A stretch of DNA of 31,444 nt from Thermoflexales bacterium. GTDB taxonomy: Bacteria > Chloroflexota > Anaerolineae > Fen-1058. This document shows, one piece after another, positions 23,995-31,444 of the stretch; position 1 is the stretch's first letter, and every line of letters starts with the position of its first letter. The stretch is from the NCBI GenBank assembly GCA_016931085.1, contig JAFGFO010000178.1:1-31444 (forward strand). The letters run 5' to 3'. A model generated the notes under the pieces. That model was not told the DNA's origin and did not search any database. It saw only the letters and a program-made list of their open reading frames with translations. The translations under genes and the position numbers were made by a program.

Positions 23995-25013
23995 GCGAGA
24001 TACCAGCCGGGCCGACTTTATCCGTCATCTCGCTGGCTTTTAACCAGGAGGATTGGATCGTCCCTTTTCTGGCCAGCGTCGAGACGCAAACGTGGTGTGA
24101 TTTTGAGTTCATCGTCGTCGACGATGGCTCGACGGACCGGACGGCCGAGCTGATTCAGGCCTATTTGCCCCGTTTGGGCCGGCGCACGCGCTTTATCCAC
24201 CACACGAAGAACCAGGGGGCCATGGCAAGCGTGACAGAGGCCTTTTCCCTGGCCAGCGGCGAGATATGCCTCAAGTTGGATGCCGACGGCTTGTTCGGGC
24301 CGGCCACCTTTGCCAGGGTTATCGACAGTTTCGCGTCTGACGAGCAGGTCGGGATCGTGACGGCTCTCGTCAAGGCCGTCGATCGCTCCAACTGGATTGT
24401 GAGAGGAGCCGAGGTCTTGTGCGCTGCCCGGCAAAGGTGTTATCAAGTAGGCGGGGGCTATACCACAAGCGCCTATGGCAATTGCTTTGCCTTTCGCCGC
24501 CATATTTTTGATCAGCAAGAAATTTACACCAGGACCGATATCGATCTGTCTCAACTGGCACGCAAGCGCGGTTGGAAAATCGCCCTGAGGCAGGATGTCG
24601 TCATCCAGACGCGCTTCCCGGCCACCTTGGCCGAGACCTTCAACTGGGGGCGGCGGAGGGCCAACGTCGAGCTGGATATTTACGGACGCCATAAAGACAT
24701 GCTGCCCACCGCTTGGGCTTTCTGGGCCAAGTTTATCCCCCTGGGCCTGGGGCTGTGCGCGCCCTTCAGGCCCAGGTGGGCCACGGCCGGCCTGCTGGGG
24801 TGGCTGGGCATCGCCCAGGCCTGGCTGGCGCACGTGACACCCGAGTATGCTGTGACCGATCGCCTGGCCGGGTGGGTCATCAGCCTGGTGCGCTGGGTCG
24901 GCTTCGACCTTGAGCTTTTCCTTATGGCCGTGCGAGCAGTGACCAGGCGCTCAGGCTTTGCCCAGGCGGAGCAGGTTTTGACCTCTGGCCACAACTTGCA
25001 CTCCAACGTGTGA
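23991..25013 (+). CDS. GT2 family glycosyltransferase with C-terminal hydrophobic region
   Basis: A 340-residue GT-A enzyme. LSVISLAFNQEDWI (10-23) opens the fold, VVDDGSTDRT at 42-51 binds the nucleotide, and the metal-binding DxD is LKLDADG (95-101, Asp97 and Asp99). Residues from about 235 include a long hydrophobic stretch (WAFWAKFIPLGLGL, then TAGLLGWLGIAQAWLAHV) that likely anchors the protein to the inner membrane face. It would add a sugar to a lipid-linked acceptor. Starts by ATGA overlap with the acetyltransferase and its TGA overlaps the GTG of the next gene. Confidence 0.88.
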   Translation: MSEIPAGPTLSVISLAFNQEDWIVPFLASVETQTWCDFEFIVVDDGSTDRTAELIQAYLPRLGRRTRFIHHTKNQGAMASVTEAFSLASGEICLKLDADGLFGPATFARVIDSFASDEQVGIVTALVKAVDRSNWIVRGAEVLCAARQRCYQVGGGYTTSAYGNCFAFRRHIFDQQEIYTRTDIDLSQLARKRGWKIALRQDVVIQTRFPATLAETFNWGRRRANVELDIYGRHKDMLPTAWAFWAKFIPLGLGLCAPFRPRWATAGLLGWLGIAQAWLAHVTPEYAVTDRLAGWVISLVRWVGFDLELFLMAVRAVTRRSGFAQAEQVLTSGHNLHSNV

Positions 25014-25942
25014 AAACCATGTCCCAGTGTACGTGGTGTCAATCGGGCGAGTTCGAGCATGTACTCAATCGCCGGGATCGCCTGGGCACGCAAGTCTTTC
25101 ATTACGTGCGCTGCCGTAGCTGCGGCCTGGTCCGCCTGGAGCCGCGGCTTGACCTGGCCGCCAAGGACCAGCACTATCCACCCGGCTATGCCGCTTACCG
25201 GGAGCAGCGGCCAGGTTGGCCTTTCAGTTGGGGCGAGCGCTGGTATTGGTCACGGCGGGTGCGCCGTGTGTATCCCTTGGTCAAACTCGATGCCGGGGAC
25301 GTGCTCGACGTGGGCTGTGGGACAGGGGGCTTCCTGGCCGAGATGCGGCGGCGCGGCTGGCGGGTCAGCGGGATCGAGCCAAATCACGCTGCGGCAGCGC
25401 GAGCCGGCCGGCGCCTGGGTCCGGGCACAGTCCAGGCCGCTCACCTGGAGGAGGTGGATTTCCCCCCCGCCAGCTTTGACCTGGTCACGCTCTGGGACGT
25501 GTTGGATCACGTGCAAGACCCCCCGGCGGCCCTGCGCAAGATCAAGGGCTGGCTGCGACCGGGTGGACTCCTGGTTGTGGGGATCCCTCACTTGCACAGT
25601 TGGGACGCGCGCTTTTTTGGCCCGGCCTGGCTGGGGTGGGATGCCCCCCGCCATCTGTACGTCTTTGCAGAGGACACCCTGCGGGCTGTGCTGGAGGCAA
25701 GCGGCTACCAGCTCGTCGCCAGCGGCTGCTTTTATGGCAGCGCTGGCTCGCTGGTCACAAGCCTGGATTACGTCCTGCAAGAGCGGCTGGACGCAAGCCC
25801 CCTTGGGCGGTTTTTGCGCCGGGCGATTGGCTGGCGGGTGTGGCGCTATCTCCTGTGGCCCTATTTTCGCTTAGCCGAGTGGGCCGGGCGGGGGCCGATC
25901 AAGAGCTACTTTTGCCGCCCGGTCTACGCCAAGCCTGGATAG
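25010..25942 (+). CDS. SAM methyltransferase with N-terminal zinc-ribbon
   Basis: A 310-residue protein. Cys7, Cys10, Cys35 and Cys38 (CTWC ... CRSC) form a probable zinc-binding knuckle as in the C-methyltransferases of deoxysugar pathways. Residues 97-200 are a class I methyltransferase: motif I VLDVGCGTGGFLAEM at 98-112, then VTLWDVLDHVQDP and LRPGGLLVVGIP. It probably methylates a sugar or polyketide-like substrate. The GTG at 25010 overlaps the previous stop (GTGA); an ATG three codons later is an alternative. The last 19 bases overlap the convergent radical SAM gene, so no terminator fits between them. Confidence 0.88.
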   Translation: MKTMSQCTWCQSGEFEHVLNRRDRLGTQVFHYVRCRSCGLVRLEPRLDLAAKDQHYPPGYAAYREQRPGWPFSWGERWYWSRRVRRVYPLVKLDAGDVLDVGCGTGGFLAEMRRRGWRVSGIEPNHAAAARAGRRLGPGTVQAAHLEEVDFPPASFDLVTLWDVLDHVQDPPAALRKIKGWLRPGGLLVVGIPHLHSWDARFFGPAWLGWDAPRHLYVFAEDTLRAVLEASGYQLVASGCFYGSAGSLVTSLDYVLQERLDASPLGRFLRRAIGWRVWRYLLWPYFRLAEWAGRGPIKSYFCRPVYAKPG

Positions 25943-27486
25943 GCCTTGGGGTGACGGTCGAGAGACAGGTGCAGGTAACGGCGGATACTCTTCCAATCTC
26001 CACGGCGGGCGGCACGCCAACCGGCGGCCACGAGTTGGATGCCATGCAGCAGGCTGTTGAGCCAATAGGGCAGCCAGACCCACTGGAGGCGGCGTAGGCG
26101 CTCGTGCATCAGGAACACGAGCAGCCAGCGTGGTGCGCGCTGCGATTGGATCAGCTTGAACAGGCCGTTGAGATAAGTGCGTTGGCTGTTCAAAAAATAG
26201 TGCTTTTGGTAAATCTGGCTGCTTTCGTCCTGGATCAACCCTTCGCGCTTGCCGCGCTCGTACAATTCAGTGCCGGGATAAAAGGTGAGCGAAAATAACT
26301 GCAGCCGGTAAGGCTTGGGGATATCCAGCAGCAGTGACAGCGTTTCCAGTTGGTCCTGCTCGTTCTCCCAAGGATTGTCCACGATCAGGTCATACACCGG
26401 CGGCTCGATGCGGCCGGCAAATTGACTCAGCACCTGCGTGGCCTGGATGACGTGGTGGCGCTGCAGCGGGCGGCGATAAATTTGGTGCATGGTGCGCATG
26501 CTGCCTGTCTGGATGCCCATGTGGAGGATCTTTAGGCCTGCATCGACCAGCAGGCCGATTTTTTCTCGATCGACCATGTTGGGCCGCCACCCATCCACCT
26601 CGAACGGGATGGCCACGGCCTGCTCGTAGGCCGTGCAGAACTGGTGCAGCGTGTCGAGATCGTCGACAAAATCATCGTCGACGAAACGTATCAGTCCGAG
26701 GCCAGGCAGGTATGCAGTCACCTGTTTGAGCTCGCCCATCAAGTGGCCCACGCTGCGGCGGCGCACCCGCCACTGGCCGGGGTAGATGCCTCGCAGGGCA
26801 TTGTTGCAGCAGTAGGCACAGCGAAAAGCGCAGCCGCGTGTCAGCATCGTTTCATAAGCCGGCACACAGTCGGCACCGCCGGGCCAGCGCGCATACTGCA
26901 GCCACAGATCGAGTGTCATGGGCTGGATACGACCCTGGTGGAGTATCCATGAACTCTCCAGCTCATAGTCAGGATAAGGATAGACATCCAGGTCGCTCTG
27001 CAAGGAGCGCAGAGGCGTGCACACCACGTGGCCATTGTCCCGGTACCACATATTGTCTATACCCTGGTAGCCCCCCCCGCCAGCCAGGCGCTGTGCCAGC
27101 TCGACCAAGGCTTCTTCCCCCTCACCCACGCACACCAGGTCAGCATAGTCCAGGCATTCTTGTGGGCGCACGGTGGGGTGAATGCCACCCCAAACCAGCG
27201 GCACATTCGTGGAGCGGCGCAGGCGCTGCGTGATCTGGACAGCGTTGAAAAAATAATTGGTTGATAGCGAAACGCCGATCAGGCCGCTGTCGCCACTCAG
27301 CTCTGCCAGTTGATCGAGGATTGCATCGCTGTAGGGGTAGCAAAAGCCATTCCAGGGCAGGCCTTCTGTGTCGCGCGGCATAAAGACCAGGCGCGTTTCA
27401 AAGCCGGCCTCTTTGAGCACCGCCGACAAGAGGCGCAGCCCGTAAGAGGCGATGCTGGCGTAGGTCGATACCAGTGTAATTTTCAT
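25924..27486 (-). CDS. B12-binding-domain radical SAM enzyme
   Basis: A 520-residue protein from the ATG at 27486 (an in-frame TTG at 27519 would add 11 residues). Residues 1-135 have the cobalamin-binding domain fold (ITLVSTYASIASYGLRLLSAVLKEAGF, then GVSLSTNYFFNAVQI and WGGIHPT). The typical DxHxxG His motif is not seen. The radical SAM cluster motif CAFRCAYC is at 219-226 (Cys219, Cys223, Cys226), followed by FVDDDFVDD and GIQTGS. A C-terminal stretch (from about 440) has hydrophobic segments (WLLVFLMHERL, WVWLPYWLNSLL). Related enzymes methylate or rearrange unactivated carbons in lipids, cofactors and natural products. The substrate is unknown. The C-terminus overlaps the convergent methyltransferase gene by 19 bases. 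Confidence 0.9.
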   Translation of the reverse strand: MKITLVSTYASIASYGLRLLSAVLKEAGFETRLVFMPRDTEGLPWNGFCYPYSDAILDQLAELSGDSGLIGVSLSTNYFFNAVQITQRLRRSTNVPLVWGGIHPTVRPQECLDYADLVCVGEGEEALVELAQRLAGGGGYQGIDNMWYRDNGHVVCTPLRSLQSDLDVYPYPDYELESSWILHQGRIQPMTLDLWLQYARWPGGADCVPAYETMLTRGCAFRCAYCCNNALRGIYPGQWRVRRRSVGHLMGELKQVTAYLPGLGLIRFVDDDFVDDLDTLHQFCTAYEQAVAIPFEVDGWRPNMVDREKIGLLVDAGLKILHMGIQTGSMRTMHQIYRRPLQRHHVIQATQVLSQFAGRIEPPVYDLIVDNPWENEQDQLETLSLLLDIPKPYRLQLFSLTFYPGTELYERGKREGLIQDESSQIYQKHYFLNSQRTYLNGLFKLIQSQRAPRWLLVFLMHERLRRLQWVWLPYWLNSLLHGIQLVAAGWRAARRGDWKSIRRYLHLSLDRHPKAYPGLA

Positions 27487-27495
27487 CGTGTGGTG

Positions 27496-27507
27496 CTGAC
27501 CGGTCAG
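27496..27507. promoter_or_regulatory. Perfect 12-base palindrome upstream of the radical SAM gene
   Basis: CTGACCGGTCAG, a perfect palindrome with its nearer end nine bases from the ATG at 27486-27484. TGACCGGTCA-like sites are common for TetR-family regulators, so it may be an operator. No second site or regulator gene is seen nearby, so the role is speculative. Confidence 0.3.
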
Positions 27508-27515
27508 TGAGAAGG

Positions 27516-27729
27516 TCAACCTTGGTCATGATCAGGTAGAGATGCACTGAGCGCAATGCAATCGGCGATCAGCGTGGGAAGATTGGCCCCGCATGTTCCC
27601 TCTCACTATCGCGGTTCCTCGGCTGGTCGTATAGAGATGGACGGATGAGAAACTGATCTCGGGGTACCTTTGTGGCAAGGTATAGACCAAGGCCTCGTAT
27701 TCCGGGCATGACGGGAGACCTGCGTTCAT
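27516..27729 (-). pseudogene. Eroded toxin-like gene (internal deletion and frameshift)
   Basis: An ATG at 27729, 12 bases after the antitoxin-like stop, begins a frame reading EYEALVYTLPQRYPE and then RGTAIVRGNMRG. After about 27590 the good match moves to another frame that reads NLPTLIADCIALSASLPDHD and ends at TGA 27516-27518. I recall intact relatives in cyanobacteria and Chloroflexota, grouped near TumE/DUF6516 toxins, as being longer, with '...YTL..RYP.I..S' at the start, a YWYDPQPHP segment in the middle and 'HPNLP.LI.EI' at the end. Here the middle is missing. So this appears to be a toxin gene with an internal deletion and frameshift. The family link is from memory and should be treated as tentative. 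Confidence 0.55.
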
Positions 27730-27741
27730 GGTTATTCTCAG

Positions 27742-28050
27742 TTAAGCTGGGACTGTAATAAGGGGTTCTTCTGGTGCCAGGCGGATGAAATTGTCTCGAC
27801 TTGCAGCACGCAATTCGGCCACGCGTTGCTCCGAGAATTGGCGCAGCATTTGTTCTCGGTGTTGCCTGATCTTGTAGAACCCTGCCCATTCCGAGAAATC
27901 TTGGCGGTGTTCGCCAGTGTCCAACAAACCCTGTGAGTAGAGCTCGTAAAAGTATGTCGAACTGATCCAGTAGCGCTGCTCAAATTTGCGCAGCGCCTGG
28001 TCGGTCGCACGCAGGTCATCCAGAATATCACTGAGTGTGAGTACTGCCAC
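27742..28050 (-). CDS. Antitoxin-like small protein
   Basis: A 102-residue protein starting at GTG 28050, with AGGAGG four bases upstream. It is almost wholly helical in appearance: LSDILDDLRATDQALRKFEQRYWISSTYFYELYSQGLL, then DFSEWAGFYKIRQHREQM. The pattern 'L..FE.kYg..S..FYelY..G.....e...D...WAG.Y' matches small proteins found directly upstream of TumE-like toxins, as I recall. It is followed 12 bases later by the broken toxin-like frame, so the pair looks like a toxin-antitoxin unit that has lost its toxin. No DNA-binding motif is obvious. It has its own extended -10 promoter. Confidence 0.72.
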   Translation of the reverse strand: MAVLTLSDILDDLRATDQALRKFEQRYWISSTYFYELYSQGLLDTGEHRQDFSEWAGFYKIRQHREQMLRQFSEQRVAELRAASRDNFIRLAPEEPLITVPA

Positions 28051-28071
28051 GTGTCCTCCTATAGTGTATCT

Positions 28072-28080
28072 ATTATATCA
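28072..28080 (-). promoter_or_regulatory. Extended -10 promoter for the antitoxin-like gene
   Basis: On the minus strand this reads TGATATAAT, a consensus TATAAT preceded by TG-n. It lies about 20 bases upstream of the GTG at 28050. The -35 region is weak (near ACGGCA), as usual for extended -10 promoters. The remaining gap to the CPBP gene (28081-28161) shows no other feature. Confidence 0.55.
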
Positions 28081-28161
28081 CACTTGCCAGGTTTTGCCGT
28101 TTCGCGTCCAGGTTTGTACGCTCAATCCAAATCGTACTCTTGGCATGGCTTTACACGTTCT

Positions 28162-28815
28162 TTACAGCATCCCGGCTGCCAGCGCGATGACCAGTACCTG
28201 CACAAAGAAGTGAATCAAGAAAGGATACAGCATCGAGTCGGTCTTGAGCGCCACGTAGCCAAAGGCTGCCCCGCCAAAGATCGTGCTGAGCGTCTCTAAT
28301 TCCGGCTTGCCGAAATGCGCGATGGCGAAAGGCACCGCTTGCAGCCAGATCGCGTCGTCGCCGTAACGCTTCACCAGGCCAAACAGCATAAAGCCGCGAA
28401 AGAAAAACTCCCAGCTAAAGATGTGCACGGCGTTGTCGAGAAGCAGCCAACCCCAGGGGAGTGCCTGACCGGCGTAATAAGCGCGAAAATCGGGCGTGCG
28501 CGCTATGAGCCACAGCACCGGCGTTATCAGGGCGATCCCGCCCAGCGTGAACAGCAGCCCCAGCCGCCAGTTGCCCACTTTCAGGCCATAGTCGGAGGGA
28601 GGCTGACCCCACCCCACCATGATGAGCAGCATCGGCGCAACCAGGCACAGCAGGGCCATGTCCAGCGAGTGCCACGGCGTCAGGCTCCGGTAACGGGCGA
28701 CGGTGAGCAGCAGCGTGCTGGCTATGATCAAGACGGTCGTCTTGCCGTCTAGCGATAGGCTCAGTGCGCCACGAAGAAATGGCGAGCCGAGATTGAACGG
28801 GAACCGCCTTTTCAT
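28162..28815 (-). CDS. CPBP family intramembrane metalloprotease
   Basis: A 217-residue membrane protein from the ATG at 28815, chosen because it overlaps the kinase stop (ATGA) and has GAGG just upstream; the open frame runs further but inside the kinase gene. It has about six hydrophobic segments. The CPBP motifs are present: WEFFFRGF with Glu136 and Arg140 (motif 1, with Trp in place of the first Glu), AIAHFGKPELE with His167 (motif 2), and FLIHFFVQ with His202 (motif 3). Members of this group (CAAX protease and bacteriocin-processing enzymes) cleave substrates within the membrane. The substrate is unknown. It is translationally coupled to the upstream sugar kinase, which says little about its target. 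Confidence 0.88.
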   Translation of the reverse strand: MKRRFPFNLGSPFLRGALSLSLDGKTTVLIIASTLLLTVARYRSLTPWHSLDMALLCLVAPMLLIMVGWGQPPSDYGLKVGNWRLGLLFTLGGIALITPVLWLIARTPDFRAYYAGQALPWGWLLLDNAVHIFSWEFFFRGFMLFGLVKRYGDDAIWLQAVPFAIAHFGKPELETLSTIFGGAAFGYVALKTDSMLYPFLIHFFVQVLVIALAAGML

Positions 28816-29912
28816 TTTCCTCTTTCGGGATGGCTTGCCCAACCGGCTCTGATCCGTTGCCAGGTTGCCTCCCACGAGTGCAGGCCGCTCAGGGCATCCG
28901 CCGCCTCCACGCAGCATGCCCCCACCGCTAACGCAGCCGTCAGTGCCTCGCCTGGCGGAAGACCACGCAAGAGGGCGGCCAGAAATCCCGCCACCGTGAC
29001 GTCCCCAGAACCCGTCGTCCCCACCACGTTCACGCGAAAGCATGGCCGCCAGGCTTCAAAGTCAGCCCACTCGTCGATGTTGCCTGGAGCGGCTGCCCCC
29101 AGATCTTTTAAAACAGACCGGCTGGCTGTGCGCAGATACAAGCCTCGATCGCCCAGCTTGAGCAAGGCCATCTTTGCCCCCATCCCCAGCAATTCACCGC
29201 TGACTCTTGCCAGCAGCTCGGCCGACGGCGCCACATCGGTTTTTCTCCACAGCATGTACGAGATCTCGTCAAGGCTGGGGACAAAGACGTCGGTGCAAGG
29301 GAGGACTTGACGCAAAATGCCCGGCCAATCTGCCCGGCCGGCCGGAGAGTCTGGATCGGGATAGGCCATGTCGAGCGAGGTGGTGAGCCCACAGGCTTTA
29401 ACCCGCCGGAGCAGTTCCAGGAGTTGTTGGCCATTGTCTGCATACATCCTGGCCATTAAGGGTGGATATCCGAAATGGAACAGGCGCGCGTCTTGAAGGG
29501 CCTCGTCAGTCACGTCTTGAGCCGAAAAATCGTCGTTCGCACCGGGATGATGCAAAAAGCGCCTGTCGCTGCCAGGCGGGCTGATGACGATGGAATACGA
29601 AGTGCTCGACTCGGCGCAAGGAATAAGCCCTTCAGCCAGGCCCGCGCCTTGGGCGTCGATCGTCTGGCGCAAGGCTTGCCCAAGCTGGTCTTGACCCACT
29701 CGGGCGATCAGGCGCGTTTTGAGGCCCAGACGATGCAGCGCAAGGCCTGTATTCGAGACCGCCCCGCCGGTGGCGAGTGTGGCCGGGCCAGATTGGACCA
29801 ACCTGCCGGGCCGAAAAGCGCCGTCAAATTGCCCCGGTACGAGCGCCGAAAGATCGGGAATGATATCGAGACACAGATGGCCTGCGACAATGGCATCTAC
29901 CATGAAAGACAT
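28812..29912 (-). CDS. PfkB family carbohydrate kinase
   Basis: A ribokinase-fold sugar kinase of about 366 residues. Counting from the ATG at 29912, the N-terminal motif GGAVSNTGLALHRLG lies near 49-63 and the C-terminal motif NVVGTTGSGDVTVAGFLAAL near 295-314, with the catalytic base Asp304 in GSGD. The usual anion hole sequence is GAGD, so the Ser is a small change. It phosphorylates a sugar or nucleoside with ATP. The start is uncertain: a GTG at 29954 with GAGG upstream would add 14 residues, and an ATG at 29903 removes three. Its 5' end is close to the divergent hrcA promoter; the GTG start would overlap that promoter. Confidence 0.87.
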   Translation of the reverse strand: MSFMVDAIVAGHLCLDIIPDLSALVPGQFDGAFRPGRLVQSGPATLATGGAVSNTGLALHRLGLKTRLIARVGQDQLGQALRQTIDAQGAGLAEGLIPCAESSTSYSIVISPPGSDRRFLHHPGANDDFSAQDVTDEALQDARLFHFGYPPLMARMYADNGQQLLELLRRVKACGLTTSLDMAYPDPDSPAGRADWPGILRQVLPCTDVFVPSLDEISYMLWRKTDVAPSAELLARVSGELLGMGAKMALLKLGDRGLYLRTASRSVLKDLGAAAPGNIDEWADFEAWRPCFRVNVVGTTGSGDVTVAGFLAALLRGLPPGEALTAALAVGACCVEAADALSGLHSWEATWQRIRAGWASHPERGK

Positions 29913-29945
29913 GATAGCACAAAAACGCCAGACACAAAATCGGCC

Positions 29946-29974
29946 TTGACACACCTGCTGCCTCGTGGTATCAT
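29946..29974 (+). promoter_or_regulatory. Housekeeping promoter of hrcA-grpE
   Basis: TTGACA at 29946-29951, exactly 17 bases of spacer, then TATCAT at 29969-29974. This is a near-consensus sigma-A promoter, and the CIRCE operator begins 14 bases after it, so HrcA bound there would block initiation. Confidence 0.85.
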
Positions 29975-29988
29975 TATGTAAGACAGGA

Positions 29989-30015
29989 TTAGCACTCTCT
30001 TGGCGAGAGTGCTAA
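29989..30015 (+). promoter_or_regulatory. CIRCE operator (HrcA binding site)
   Basis: A perfect TTAGCACTC, nine-base spacer, GAGTGCTAA inverted repeat, identical to the CIRCE consensus. It lies between the promoter and the hrcA start, 20 bases before the ATG at 30035. It predicts autoregulation of the hrcA-grpE operon by HrcA, with release on heat shock. Confidence 0.97.
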
Positions 30016-30034
30016 ATGATTGGCAGGGGTGCTA

Positions 30035-31090
30035 ATGGCAGAGCTATCGACCCGGCAACAAGCTATACTCAAGATGGTCATCCGTGACTATGTGTCCAGC
30101 GCCGCCCCGGTCAGCTCCAAGGGGCTGACCAGGCACTATGGGCTGGATCTCAGCTCGGCTACCATCCGTAACGAATTGGCCGCGTTGGAAGAGCTGGGTT
30201 TTCTCACTCATCCACACACTTCGGCCGGGCGCGTGCCGACCGAGCAGGGCTATCGTTATTTTGTGGAAAACTTGATGGGCGAGACCGAATTGCCCGGGGC
30301 TGACCGGCGCATGATCGCTCACCAGTTCCACCAGGTGAGATTGAACGTGGAACAGTGGATGCGCTTGGCGGCGGCTGTGCTGGTGCAAGCTTCGCGCAGC
30401 GCGGCCTTGGTGACTGCGCCGCACGCTGTCCAGGCCCGCTGTAAGCACGTGCAGTTGATTGCCACCCAGGGTCGCCTGGTGCTGCTCATCGTGGTGTTCG
30501 AGGATGGCACGGTCAAGCAGGAGATGTTGACCCTGGCTGAGCCGATGAGCCAGGAACGCTTGAACGAGGCAAGCGAGCGCATGAATGCCCTCTGCAAAGG
30601 CAGGTCATTTGACGCGATCCCGGTCCAGCGGGCCGAGTTGCCCAGGTTTGAGACCGAGGTGCTGGGTGTGGTGATGGCTGTCCTCAAGCAGGCCAGCGCG
30701 CGCCCCGCCGGCGAGGTGTACCAGGATGGACTGGCCGAGGTGCTGCGCCAGCCCGAGTTTGTCGATCGCGAGGAAACCGCTGCCATCCTGCGTGTGCTCG
30801 AAGAGCAGACGCTGTTGGAGGATGTGTTCAGTCACGCCCTGTCGCCCAACGTGGGCAACGTGCAAGTGGTCATCGGTGGGGAGGGGCGCTGGGAAGGTCT
30901 GCGCGATTATAGCCTGGTGTTGGCCCGCTACGGCGTCAGCGATTATGCCACGGGCGCCCTGGGAGTTTTAGGCCCCATGCGCATGCCCTACGGGCGGACG
31001 GTCAGCACGATGCGTTACGTGGCCGATTTGATGAGCAATCTGATTTCTGATATGTATTCTGGTGACGAGGAGTCGAGTACAAGTGGCTGA
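30035..31090 (+). CDS. hrcA: Heat-inducible transcription repressor HrcA
   Basis: A 351-residue repressor. The N-terminal winged helix (residues 1-75) reads LSTRQQAILKMVIRDYVSSAAPVSSKGL, then SSATIRNELAALEELGFLTHPHTSAGRVPTEQGYRYFV, the classic HrcA signature. The middle and C-terminal parts match the dimerisation region, ending with GVLGPMRMPYGRTVSTMRYVADLMS. The ATG at 30035 has AGGGG upstream; an in-frame TTG at 30020 is an alternative. HrcA represses chaperone genes by binding CIRCE and is itself folded by GroEL. A CIRCE site directly upstream shows autoregulation. grpE follows with an eight-base overlap. Confidence 0.97.
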   Translation: MAELSTRQQAILKMVIRDYVSSAAPVSSKGLTRHYGLDLSSATIRNELAALEELGFLTHPHTSAGRVPTEQGYRYFVENLMGETELPGADRRMIAHQFHQVRLNVEQWMRLAAAVLVQASRSAALVTAPHAVQARCKHVQLIATQGRLVLLIVVFEDGTVKQEMLTLAEPMSQERLNEASERMNALCKGRSFDAIPVQRAELPRFETEVLGVVMAVLKQASARPAGEVYQDGLAEVLRQPEFVDREETAAILRVLEEQTLLEDVFSHALSPNVGNVQVVIGGEGRWEGLRDYSLVLARYGVSDYATGALGVLGPMRMPYGRTVSTMRYVADLMSNLISDMYSGDEESSTSG

Positions 31091-31444
31091 TTACAAACGA
31101 GACGACGATTTAGAATTTCAAGACCCCGAGTTGGCCGTCGAGCTAGTCTCTGAAGCGCACGACGAATACGAGGAGGCGCAAGAAGACCTGCTCGATCAGG
31201 AAGCCAGCGAGACGGAGGCCAAGAGCGAGTTGGACCTGCTTCGAGAAGAGCTGGAGAAAACCCGCTCTCAATCCCAGGAATACCTGGACGGCTGGCAGCG
31301 AGCACGGGCGGAATTGGCCAACGCCCGGCGGCGCTTCGAGCGCGAACGCGCCGAAGCCGCCCAGTACGCTAACGCTGAGTTGATTCGCCAGTTGCTGCCG
31401 GTGAGCGACGATTTCGAGCGCGCCCTGGCGGCCGTGCCGGACGA
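31083..31444 (+). CDS. grpE: Nucleotide exchange factor GrpE (partial, cut by window end)
   Basis: The first 120 codons are present. The start is a GTG at 31083 that overlaps the hrcA stop by eight bases, with GAGGAG about ten bases upstream. The N-terminus is acidic and disordered (ADYKRDDDLEFQDPEL), followed by a long heptad-rich helix (SELDLLREELEKTRSQSQEY, then WQRARAELANARRRFERERAE) and LIRQLLPVSDDFERAL, the GrpE core signature. GrpE releases ADP from DnaK. dnaK and dnaJ probably follow outside the window, as in most CIRCE operons. Confidence 0.95.
   Translation, partial: MADYKRDDDLEFQDPELAVELVSEAHDEYEEAQEDLLDQEASETEAKSELDLLREELEKTRSQSQEYLDGWQRARAELANARRRFERERAEAAQYANAELIRQLLPVSDDFERALAAVPD

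Noticed and set aside
28816..29043. Extended N-terminus of the CPBP protease (76 extra residues)
   Set aside because: The extension lies inside the kinase gene in another frame, is Gly/Arg-rich, and the ATG at 28815 has an ATGA overlap and a ribosome binding site.

Overview
The window looks like a high-GC bacterial chromosome segment, most likely Chloroflexota (Anaerolineae-like). This taxonomic call is inference. It rests on the compact overlapping gene style, tandem GT4-GT4 glycosyltransferases, 'CTCTGTGTCCTCTGTGG'-type intergenic repeats, and a CIRCE-controlled hrcA-grpE pair. No rRNA, tRNA or CRISPR array was seen. No stretch longer than about 250 bases lacks a gene or gene remnant.

Region 1 (1-19037, all minus strand) is a cell-surface glycan locus. 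Read in the direction of transcription it holds: an RmlC-type epimerase, GalE, a Wzt-type ABC ATPase with a C-terminal sugar-binding domain, a GT4/CmoB-like methyltransferase fusion, a GT2 enzyme, a degenerate methyltransferase-like protein, a tandem GT4-GT4 enzyme, an FkbM methyltransferase, a three-repeat protein, a GT4, a CDP-tyvelose/paratose-epimerase-like SDR, a small coiled-coil protein, a second tandem GT4-GT4 enzyme, and the start of an exported protein. Many starts and stops overlap (ATGA), so much of it is probably one operon. The pathway implied is nucleotide-sugar epimerisation, stepwise glycosyl transfer, methyl capping, and export by a Wzm/Wzt transporter whose permease lies outside the window.

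Two things stand out here. First, the SDR epimerase is split by a 331-residue LAGLIDADG intein placed inside its catalytic YxxxK motif. Second, five otherwise unrelated proteins of the locus share a gapless 34-residue module, seven copies in all, with six invariant residues. It may be a docking or membrane-association tag for the glycan machinery.

Region 2 (19038-20695) holds a family-4 uracil-DNA glycosylase and a multi-zinc-ribbon protein, separated by related intergenic repeat elements.

Region 3 (20696-25942, plus strand) is a tight six-gene operon behind a TTGACA-16-TATCAT promoter: alpha/beta hydrolase, DegT-like aminotransferase, FemAB-like acyltransferase, GNAT acetyltransferase, GT2 and a zinc-ribbon methyltransferase. 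It looks like a second, smaller module for making and transferring an acylated amino sugar.

Region 4 (25924-29954, minus strand) has a B12-binding radical SAM enzyme, an eroded toxin-like gene behind an apparently intact antitoxin-like gene with its own extended -10 promoter, a CPBP membrane protease and a PfkB sugar kinase.

Region 5 (29946-31444, plus strand) is the heat-shock operon hrcA-grpE with a consensus promoter and a perfect CIRCE operator. grpE runs off the window.
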